A DNA stretch of 38,874 nt from Alphaproteobacteria bacterium (lineage in GTDB: Bacteria; Pseudomonadota; Alphaproteobacteria; DSM-16000; Inquilinaceae), in the NCBI GenBank assembly GCA_028284045.1, contig JANQSN010000024.1, positions 1-38,874 of the forward strand, written 5' to 3'. A model generated the notes under the pieces. That model did no database searches, had not been told where the DNA came from, and worked only from the letters and a program-made list of their open reading frames with translations. Position numbers and translations under genes: made by a program. Positions 32,480 to 38,874 of the stretch are shown here, in pieces. The number at the start of each line of letters is the position of its first letter. The stretch's first letter is position 1.

Positions 32480-32962
32480 CTAATAGAGTTCGGTCACGAA
32501 CAGGCGCGCCGGAATGCCGCGGCCGAACTCGTAGCTGCCGACCCAGATGTCGTATTGCCCGCTCTGCGGCGCGGGGAAGGTCATGCCGGGATTGAGCTGG
32601 TCCCAATCGTCATTGCAGTGCCACCGACCGTCCGGCGTGTTGACCACCAGCGTGGTGTCCCGATAGCTCTCCACATAGATGGTCAGCGCGTAGCTGCCGG
32701 CGGAGTAGTTCATCCGGAAGTCCGGCGCGTTGGCGATGGAGCCATAGCAGTTGCCGCCGATCGCCCGGCTGGCGTCCAGCGTGCCGCCGGCCGTCAGATC
32801 CCGATAGTACGGGTCCGGCGTGAAGCCGGAATAGAGCGTGACCGCACCGAAGGCCGGGGCCCGGCGCCAATCCTGCGCCTCCAGCGGGCTGGACACCAAG
32901 GCGAGGGCGAGGGCCGCGGCGAGCGCGGCGGCCAGCATTGCGGCAGACCGTCTGATCGTCAT
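32480..32962 (-). CDS. Secreted protein with PPC-like beta-sandwich
   Basis: 160 aa. Signal peptide with a long Ala/Leu core (cleavage near SSPLEA-Q, residue 29). The mature part resembles pre-peptidase C-terminal (PPC-like) domains: TLVVNTPDGRWHCNDD, then PGMTFPAPQSGQYDIWVGSY. Two cysteines (GGNCYGS and RWHCND) could form a disulfide in the periplasm. The RBS is weak. No known role and no operon partner; the assignment is to a fold type only. Confidence 0.7.
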   Translation of the reverse strand: MTIRRSAAMLAAALAAALALALVSSPLEAQDWRRAPAFGAVTLYSGFTPDPYYRDLTAGGTLDASRAIGGNCYGSIANAPDFRMNYSAGSYALTIYVESYRDTTLVVNTPDGRWHCNDDWDQLNPGMTFPAPQSGQYDIWVGSYEFGRGIPARLFVTELY

Positions 32963-33133
32963 CGAGGGGATCCCATTGGCTCTTCGATCGGTGCGGGGCC
33001 ACCCCGCCGACGACGGTCGGCGACCGTCGGTCCATTCCGCCAGGCGGCACCCTAAAGCATTGATGCCGGCTGGATCGATCGCTGACAAGACCATTCAAGG
33101 TATTGATTTTGAGATGTCGCCCTCTATCCCGAG

Positions 33134-33994
33134 TCAATCGAGATAAAATCCTTTCGCGCGAACGAATTGACCAAAATCGGCGCGAGCCGGCGTGGCGTAC
33201 TGACGCGTGCGGTCTTCCGACCAGCCGTATCGGTCGGCGACGCCGAAGCGCTCAACCGCCCGCTGGCGCGCCGCCGGCCGGGGATCGGCCGCCGCCGTCG
33301 CGGCATCGTAGCGCGCCAGCGCCGCCGCCAGGCCGCCGTCGTCATAGCGATCGGTGTGCACGGTGAGCGAGAGCGGCAGGCGCGCCTTGACGCGGCGCTC
33401 GGCCTCTTCAGCCGGCCAGCCCAGCGCCAGCCCGGCCAGCGGCACCACCCGGTCCGGAAGATCCAGGAGATCGGCCAACGCCGATGCCTGGTCGCGCACC
33501 TCCGACACCGGGCAGCCGCCGAGCCCGACGCTCTCCGCCGCCAGGAGGAAGCACGTCATGACGATCGCGGCGTCCACCGTGGCGTTGAAGAACGCATCCA
33601 GGTGGTCGTTGGCGAAGGGCCGGCCCGACAGCGCCGCCACGCGCGGAAAACGCCGGCCGTCGGCGAGGAAGATCAGAAGCTCCGGCGCCCCGGCCACCCA
33701 GGGGGATTGCGGCACCAGATCGGCGACGGCGCGGCGGCGCGCCGGATCGGCAAGGCGCACCACCGAGGCCTGCTGAAGATCGCTCTTGGAGGGGGCGGAG
33801 AAGGCGGCGGCGAACAGCGTCGCCATCAGCGGCTCCGGCACCGGATCGGCGCGGAACCGGCGCACCGACGATCGGCCGAGCAGGTCGTGGACAAGCCCCT
33901 CGGCTGCCGGCGGTCCTGCCTCAGCCGGCGCCTCGACCGCGCCGGCGAACCGCGCAGCCATCAGCCGGGCGAGGTCTCCGGGCGCGTCCGCCAT
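33134..33994 (-). CDS. Nitroreductase-family FMN oxidoreductase
   Basis: 286 aa. Binds FMN as a dimer and reduces nitro, quinone or flavin substrates with NAD(P)H. Family marks are GRSSVRRFRADPVPEPLM, then SAPSKSDLQQASVV, VDAAIVMTCFLLAAESVGLGGCPVS and LAGLALGWPAEE, closest to the NfsA/Frp-like branch. The ATG has GGGAGG 10 nt upstream. It is 32 nt after hpnH on the same strand, so probably cotranscribed with ispH-hpnH. The substrate is not predictable. Confidence 0.82.
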   Translation of the reverse strand: MADAPGDLARLMAARFAGAVEAPAEAGPPAAEGLVHDLLGRSSVRRFRADPVPEPLMATLFAAAFSAPSKSDLQQASVVRLADPARRRAVADLVPQSPWVAGAPELLIFLADGRRFPRVAALSGRPFANDHLDAFFNATVDAAIVMTCFLLAAESVGLGGCPVSEVRDQASALADLLDLPDRVVPLAGLALGWPAEEAERRVKARLPLSLTVHTDRYDDGGLAAALARYDAATAAADPRPAARQRAVERFGVADRYGWSEDRTRQYATPARADFGQFVRAKGFYLD

Positions 33995-34026
33995 ACCGCG
34001 CGAAAGCCTCCCGGTGGCGGTCGGCG

Positions 34027-35187
34027 CTACTCCGCCGCCCGCGCGTCGGCCGCGCGCCGATCGTTGCTGCCGGTCGGCTTGCCGTGCATGTCACGCATCG
34101 CGTCGGCCACCACGCCGTCATAGACCCAGCTTGCCGAGCGCTGGCCGGCCAGCGGAATCTCCGGCGCCATCTCGCCCTCGGTCTTCGGTCCGCGCAGCGA
34201 GGTACGCAGCGCCTTCAGCGGCTTGCGCAGGGCATCCGCCGCCGCCGTGCTCTCATAGCCGCAATGCGCCATGCAGTCGGCGCATTTCTCGTAGTTGCCG
34301 GTGCCGTAGCCGTCCCAATCGGTGTCGTCCATCAGCGCCTGGAAGGTCGGCGCATAGCCCTCGTTCAGCAGGTAGCAGGGCCGCTGCCAGCCGAACACGT
34401 TGCGGGTCGGGAAACCCCACGGCGTGCAGCGGTATTCCTGGTTGCCCGCCAGGAAGTCGAGGAACAGCGAGGAATGGCTGAGCCGCCAGTTTCGGCCCTT
34501 GCCGCGGCGGAAGACCTCGCGGAACAGTTCCTTCGTCTTGCGGCGGTTGAGGAAGTGCTGCTGGTCCGGCGCCCGCTCATACGCGTAGCCGGGCGAGATG
34601 GAGATATCGACGCCGAGATCGTGGCTGGCGTATTCCAGGAAATCCGCGACCTCCTCTGCCGACGTGCCATCGAAGATGGTGGCGTTGACATTGACCCGGA
34701 AGCCCTTGGCCTGGGCCGCGCGGATCGCCTTGACGGCCTTGTCGAACACACCGTCCTGGCAGACCGCCCGGTCATGCTGCTCGCGCAGGCCGTCGAGATG
34801 GACGGAGAAGAACAGGAAGCGCGACGGGGTGAACAGGTCGAGCTTCTTCTCCAGCAGCAGCGCGTTGGTGCACAGCGACACGTATTTCTTGCGGGCCACC
34901 AGGGCCGCGACGATCTCGCCGATCTCCTTGTGGATCAGCGGCTCGCCGCCCGGGATGGCGACCATCGGCGCGCCGCATTCCTCCGCCGCCTGCACGCATT
35001 CGTCCACCGACAGGCGGCGGTTCAGGATGGCGTCTGGATAGTCGATCTTGCCGCAGCCGGCACAGGCCAGATTGCAGCGAAACAGCGGCTCCAGCATCAG
35101 CACCAGCGGATAGCGCTCGCGGCGCTGCAGGCGCTGCTTGAGGACATAGAGTCCGACATCGATCTGCTGTCGAAGCGGGATAGGCAC
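34027..35187 (-). CDS. hpnH: HpnH, hopanoid adenosyltransferase (radical SAM)
   Basis: 386 aa from a GTG with GAGGAG 9 nt upstream. Adds the 5'-deoxyadenosyl group to diploptene, making adenosylhopane. Radical SAM cysteines 38, 42 and 45 (CNLACAGC); GGEPLIHKEIGEI; the C-terminal Cys block (YEKCADCMAHCGYES) is characteristic of HpnH. It follows ispH by 48 nt. Indicates that the organism makes extended hopanoids. Confidence 0.93.
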   Translation of the reverse strand: MPIPLRQQIDVGLYVLKQRLQRRERYPLVLMLEPLFRCNLACAGCGKIDYPDAILNRRLSVDECVQAAEECGAPMVAIPGGEPLIHKEIGEIVAALVARKKYVSLCTNALLLEKKLDLFTPSRFLFFSVHLDGLREQHDRAVCQDGVFDKAVKAIRAAQAKGFRVNVNATIFDGTSAEEVADFLEYASHDLGVDISISPGYAYERAPDQQHFLNRRKTKELFREVFRRGKGRNWRLSHSSLFLDFLAGNQEYRCTPWGFPTRNVFGWQRPCYLLNEGYAPTFQALMDDTDWDGYGTGNYEKCADCMAHCGYESTAAADALRKPLKALRTSLRGPKTEGEMAPEIPLAGQRSASWVYDGVVADAMRDMHGKPTGSNDRRAADARAAE

Positions 35188-35235
35188 GAAACCGATCTCC
35201 TCGTGCGTCTCGCGGAATGTCTTGGAAGGGTTCTT

Positions 35236-36207
35236 CTACCCGACGGCGGCCGCAGGCGCCTCGGGCAGCGGCCGGGTCAGCGAGTCCGGCAGCTTGAACG
35301 AGACGTTCTCCTGCACGCCGGCCAGCGGCACGACCTCGATATCGGCCAGCGTGCCCAACCGGGCGACGACGCCCTGGACCAGCGCCTCCGGCGCCGATGC
35401 CCCGGCGGTCAGGCCGACGGTGCGAACCCCGTCCAGCCAGGCCGGATCGATCGCGTTGGCATCGGCGATCAGGTAGCTGGGCCGCCCCAGATCCGCGCCG
35501 ATCTCGCGCAGCCGGTTGGAGTTGGAGCTGTTGCAGGCGCCGACCACCAGGATAAGGTCGACCTGCTCCGCCATTTCGCGCACCGCCACCTGGCGGTTCT
35601 GCGTGGCGTAGCAGATGTCCTTGACGTCCGGCCCGACGATCGCCGGGAACCGGGCCGTCAGGGCGCCGATGATCCCCTTGGTGTCGTCGACGCTCAAGGT
35701 CGTCTGGGTGACATAGGCGAGCTTTTCGGGATCGTGCGGCGCCAAACGGTCGACGTCCTCGACCGTCTCCACCAGATGCACCGTCCCGTCGATCTGGCCC
35801 ATGGTGCCGGCGACCTCGGGATGGCCGCGATGGCCGATCAGCACGACGTCGTAGCCCTGGGCGGCGTAGCGCTGGCCCTCGCGGTGCACCTTGCTGACCA
35901 GCGGGCAGGTGGCGTCGATCACCTCCAGCGACCGGAACTGGGCCTCGTCCTCCACCTTGCGCGCGACGCCATGGGCGCTGAACACGGTGACCGCGCCCGC
36001 CGGCACCTCGTCGACCTCTTCCACGAAGCGGGCGCCGCGCGCCTTCAGCGCCTCCACCACATGCTTGTTGTGGACGATCTCGTGGCGCACATAGACCGGC
36101 GCCCCGTAGCGTTCCAAGGCCCGCTCGACGATCTCGATCGCCCGCTCCACCCCGGCGCAGAAACCCCGCGGCTGGGCCAGGACGACCTTCAGCTTCTGTC
36201 TCGTCAT
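35236..36207 (-). CDS. ispH: IspH (LytB), HMBPP reductase
   Basis: 323 aa. Last step of the MEP pathway, giving IPP and DMAPP for carotenoids, the BChl tail and hopanoids. Cluster cysteines Cys17 ([11 protein letters not shown]), Cys101 ([11 protein letters not shown]) and Cys199 ([10 protein letters not shown]); SNSNRL substrate motif. The ATG at 36207 has GAGGGGG just upstream and begins the conserved region; the 40 upstream in-frame codons are not conserved. First gene of ispH-hpnH-nitroreductase. Confidence 0.95.
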   Translation of the reverse strand: MTRQKLKVVLAQPRGFCAGVERAIEIVERALERYGAPVYVRHEIVHNKHVVEALKARGARFVEEVDEVPAGAVTVFSAHGVARKVEDEAQFRSLEVIDATCPLVSKVHREGQRYAAQGYDVVLIGHRGHPEVAGTMGQIDGTVHLVETVEDVDRLAPHDPEKLAYVTQTTLSVDDTKGIIGALTARFPAIVGPDVKDICYATQNRQVAVREMAEQVDLILVVGACNSSNSNRLREIGADLGRPSYLIADANAIDPAWLDGVRTVGLTAGASAPEALVQGVVARLGTLADIEVVPLAGVQENVSFKLPDSLTRPLPEAPAAAVG

Positions 36208-36566
36208 GCCCCCTCGACCCCTGGTCGTCCGGCTCGGCTCTGTCGCAGACCGGCCGCACGCCGACGCGTGCGATCGGTCACGAAATAACCAAGTCGTCCC
36301 TGTGATCTTTACCGACCTGATCCCCACCTCTTGCCGCGTGCCGGCGCCCGTTTCGAAGGGCCGCGATCGCGAGGTGGCCTCGTCCCTGTCCCGCGGCCCG
36401 CCCGCCTTCGCGTCTTCTGAGCGAGACGCTTTGGATGCCGCGCACGACCAATCCAGTTACGCAATCGTCTGCCACACATGGCGATGGGCGGCAAGGTTTG
36501 TCAATGCCGGGGCGGCGGCCGACAATACCCAACTGCCGGACTTGGTCTGGGGTACCGGGCGGCCGG
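36208..36566. other. Gap between PGPGW-like gene and ispH
   Basis: 359 nt without a supported gene. On the minus strand a TTGACA (36504-36499) is followed at 17 nt by a poor -10 (CCATGT), so at best a weak ispH promoter candidate. No tRNA, hairpin terminator or repeat stands out. Confidence 0.4.
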
Positions 36567-36947
36567 TCACTCGGCGCGCTGCGGCTCGCGAACCTCCGCC
36601 CGGGCGGGCCGCCGCCGGGGATCCGTGTCCTCGATCACCCGCCGGACGAAGCCAGGAACCTTCGGTTTCACATCGTTGAGACGCCGGCAGAAGCCGGGGA
36701 AGCGCAGCCGCACCCCCTGCAGGCGCTTGCGCACCCAACGGCTCTCCGTCGCGAGAAGGCCGAGGCCGACCGCCATCATGATCAGGCCGATCGGGATCGG
36801 CGTCGGGGCGATCACCGTGCCGGCGATCAAGAGGACCCAGCCGATGGCGAGCCGTACCCAGCGCATGACGCCGCGGCGGCCGCCCGGCGGCGGCGGGGGA
36901 TCGCCGTCCGACCCACTCGGCGGGGGCGATGCTGGCTGCCCGCTCAT
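36567..36947 (-). CDS. PGPGW-like small membrane protein
   Basis: 126 aa. Pro-rich N-terminus (about 1-25), then a hydrophobic hairpin (WVRLAIGWVLLIAGTVIAPTPIP and GLIMMAVGLGLLATESRWVRKRL) and a basic soluble tail. The layout is that of the PGPGW transmembrane family, but the PGPG turn reads PTPIPIG. The ATG at 36947 has a GAGGG RBS. Function unknown; not a known PGC gene. Confidence 0.7.
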   Translation of the reverse strand: MSGQPASPPPSGSDGDPPPPPGGRRGVMRWVRLAIGWVLLIAGTVIAPTPIPIGLIMMAVGLGLLATESRWVRKRLQGVRLRFPGFCRRLNDVKPKVPGFVRRVIEDTDPRRRPARAEVREPQRAE

Positions 36948-37137
36948 CGATCGACCCTCGCGATCCCCTCTAACACCGGGGAAGATCGCCCCGGTCCGGA
37001 CCGAGATCAAGGTTGCGGCGTCCGATCGGTCACCGACATTGATCAATCCGAAACAATTTGGCGTTAATCGGGGCCAATCGGCCCGGCGGGCTTTGCATCC
37101 ATGCTGCCGATTGGACATAGTAGCGCTCAGATCGGGT

Positions 37138-37178
37138 GTCTGATCGAGACGCTTGAGCGCCAGGCGTCTCGATCAGAC
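37138..37178. repeat. 15-bp inverted repeat upstream of mutA
   Basis: Arms GTCTGATCGAGACGC and GCGTCTCGATCAGAC with an 11-nt loop (TTG-N5-CAG), 67 nt before the mutA ATG in the gap between divergent genes (36948-37245). The tip of the stem and the loop share 18 of 21 bases with the hairpin at 5233-5259. It may be an operator or a dispersed palindrome. Confidence 0.6.
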
Positions 37179-37245
37179 CACCGGGGTGTCGGTCCCGCGT
37201 GTGTCCTGCGGCCTTGCCGCTTCCCCCGACGGAGACATCGTTTCG

Positions 37246-38874
37246 ATGGCTGACGATCCGATCCGCTTTACCGAAGAATTCCCGGCGGTCAGCTACGACG
37301 CCTGGCAGACGGAGGTGGAGAAGGCGCTGAAGGGCGCCCCCTTCGACAAGCGCATGTTCACGCGCACCTATGAAGGGATCACGCTCAGCCCGATCTACAC
37401 GCGCCAGGACTGGTCGGCCGAGGACGACCCGTCGGGCTTTCCCGGTGCGATGCCGTTCACCCGCGGTGCCACCGCGGCCGGCGCTCGGCCGGACTGGGAC
37501 ATCCGCAGCGAGTATGCCGACCCCGACCCGGCCTATCTCAATCCGGCGATCCTGACCGACCTGCAGCGCGGCGTCACCTCGATCACCCTGGTGCTCGACG
37601 CGGCCGGACGTCGGGGGGCGGATCCCGACGGCGCGCCCGACGAGGCGGCGCGCGGCGGCGTGGCGGTTTCCACGGTCGACGATCTCGACGCGGTCCTGAA
37701 GGGCGTGCTGTTGGATCTGGTGCCGGTGGGCCTGCGCGCGGGCGCCGGCTTCGGCGCGGCGGCGGCGCTGCTGCAGGCGCTGTGGCAGCGCCGCGGCATC
37801 GCGGCGGACAAGGTGCGCGGCGCCTTCAACGCCGACCCGCTGGGCGCGCTGGCCGCGACCGGCAGCTTGGCTGTCCCGCTCGATCACGCCCTGGCGGAAC
37901 TGGGCGACCTCGCCTGCCACACCGCGCGGACGCTGCCGGGCGTCACCGCGGTCGGCGTCGACACCGCGCCCTATCACGGGGCCGGGGCCGACGAGGCGAC
38001 CGACCTCGCCTGCGCCATGGCGACCGGTGTGGCCTATCTGCGGGCGATGACCGCCGCCGGCCTCGACATCGACGCCGCCTGCCGGCAGATCCGCTTCACC
38101 GTGCCGGTGACCTGCGACCAGTTCCTGGTGATCGCCAAGCTGCGCGCGGCGCGGCGGCTGTGGGGCCGAGTGGCGGAAGCCTGCAGCGCCGGGGAGGCGG
38201 CCCGCGCCATGCGGCTGGACGCGCGCATGGCCGACCGCATCCTGACGCGGCGCGATCCCTGGGTGAACATCCTGCGCGGCACGGTCTGCGGCTTCGGCGC
38301 CGCGGTCGGCGGAGCGGAGGCGATCACTCTGCAGCCGCTGGACGCCGCGGTCGGCCGGCCGGACGACCTGGCCCGGCGCATCGCCCGCAACACCCAGGTG
38401 GTGCTGCAGGAGGAAAGCCATCTCGCCCAGGTGGTCGATCCGGCGGGCGGCTCCTGGTATGTCGAAAGCCGCACCGACGCCCTGGCGGAGGCCGCCTGGA
38501 CGGTCTTCCAGTCCATCGAGGGGGCGGGCGGCATGGCCGCCGCGCTGGCCGACGGCTCGATCGCCCGGCGCCTGGCGGAGACGCGCGCCGCGACCGACAA
38601 GAACCTCGCCCGGCGCAAGGACCCGATCACCGGCGTCAGCGAGTTCCCCAACATCCAGGAGGAGGCCTTGAGCCGGCCCGGCGCCGATCTGCCGGCACTG
38701 GCCGCCGCCGCCGGCCAGCGCGCCGCCGCTGCCCGCGGCCGGGCCGATGCCGGGCCGGTGGCCGGGCAGGCCCCGGGCGACGGGGCGCTGGCGCTGGCCG
38801 CCGTGGCGGCCCCCGCCGGCGGGGCGACGCTGGGCGAGCCGGCGCGCCCGTGCTGCCGGCGCCCAGCGCGCGCG
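37246..38874 (+). CDS. mutA: Methylmalonyl-CoA mutase small (beta) subunit, 5' part
   Basis: 543 codons to the window edge, no stop reached. The MutA subunit pairs with the cobalamin-binding MutB in succinyl-CoA/methylmalonyl-CoA interconversion (propionyl-CoA pathway). The N-terminus ADDPIRFTEEFPAVSYDAW, KALKGAPFDKRMFTRTYEGI, the segment TRRDPWVNILRGTV and GVSEFPNIQEE are typical. The last 50 or so visible residues are Ala/Gly/Pro-rich. mutB is expected beyond the edge. It probably marks the right border of the PGC region. Confidence 0.9.
   Translation, partial: MADDPIRFTEEFPAVSYDAWQTEVEKALKGAPFDKRMFTRTYEGITLSPIYTRQDWSAEDDPSGFPGAMPFTRGATAAGARPDWDIRSEYADPDPAYLNPAILTDLQRGVTSITLVLDAAGRRGADPDGAPDEAARGGVAVSTVDDLDAVLKGVLLDLVPVGLRAGAGFGAAAALLQALWQRRGIAADKVRGAFNADPLGALAATGSLAVPLDHALAELGDLACHTARTLPGVTAVGVDTAPYHGAGADEATDLACAMATGVAYLRAMTAAGLDIDAACRQIRFTVPVTCDQFLVIAKLRAARRLWGRVAEACSAGEAARAMRLDARMADRILTRRDPWVNILRGTVCGFGAAVGGAEAITLQPLDAAVGRPDDLARRIARNTQVVLQEESHLAQVVDPAGGSWYVESRTDALAEAAWTVFQSIEGAGGMAAALADGSIARRLAETRAATDKNLARRKDPITGVSEFPNIQEEALSRPGADLPALAAAAGQRAAAARGRADAGPVAGQAPGDGALALAAVAAPAGGATLGEPARPCCRRPARA

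Noticed and set aside
33134..33994. BluB (DMB synthase) for the nitroreductase-like protein
   Set aside because: The fold is shared, but the order and wording of motifs fit general NfsA/Frp-like nitroreductases better, and no cobalamin gene is adjacent.
37038..37047. ATTGATCAAT palindrome as an FNR site before mutA
   Set aside because: The half-sites are joined without the 4-nt spacer that FNR needs.

Overview
The window is the core of a photosynthesis gene cluster (PGC) from a high-GC purple-bacterial alphaproteobacterium, most likely Rhodospirillales-like. Supporting signs are ALA synthase (hemA, the C4 route), the aerR/ppsR pair, the conserved order bchF-N-B-H-L-M-lhaA-(..)-acsF-puhE-hemA, and nearby hopanoid and isoprenoid genes (hpnH, ispH). 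No rRNA, tRNA, IS element or CRISPR array was seen.

Layout. (1) 1-5155, plus strand: bchC (3' part), bchX, bchY, bchZ, with stop/start overlaps, then pufB and pufA (LH1 beta and alpha). (2) 5156-7862: several hairpins, then on the minus strand a 94-aa peptide gene and a radical SAM/SPASM protein with a PqqD-like (RRE) N-terminus, i.e. a RiPP-type precursor plus maturase, behind an AT-rich region with a good candidate FNR class II promoter. (3) 7863-24833, minus strand: bchF-N-B-H-L-M-lhaA-orf98-acsF-puhE-hemA, then bchE and bchJ. (4) 25190-31523, plus strand: aerR/ppaA, ppsR, bchG, a PucC-family MFS protein, bchP. (5) 31597-32962: cytochrome c2, a small coiled-coil protein, a secreted protein. 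(6) 33134-36947, minus strand: ispH, hpnH, nitroreductase and a PGPGW-like membrane protein. (7) 37246 to the end: methylmalonyl-CoA mutase small subunit, cut by the window edge.

How it works together. The genes cover ALA formation, Mg chelation (BchH only; bchI/D not here), methylation (BchM), ring E formation by both an oxygen-dependent (AcsF) and an oxygen-independent (BchE) cyclase, dark protochlorophyllide reduction (BchLNB), BchF, 8-vinyl reduction (BchJ is assigned to this step by some authors), chlorophyllide reduction (BchXYZ), BchC, and esterification and tail reduction (BchG, BchP). AerR and PpsR are the usual oxygen/light regulators, and FNR-type boxes are visible before bchE and before the peptide gene.

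What is unusual. LH1 genes and LH1 assembly factors are present, but the reaction-centre genes are missing from both usual places. No pufL/pufM follows pufBA, and no puhA/puhB/puhC lies between lhaA and the small gene before acsF. The place where pufLM(C) would be is occupied, on the opposite strand, by the peptide-maturase pair, whose precursor has a CxxCxxCxxC core. Either the reaction centre is encoded elsewhere, or this is a bacteriochlorophyll and antenna locus without a reaction centre that has acquired a modified-peptide system.
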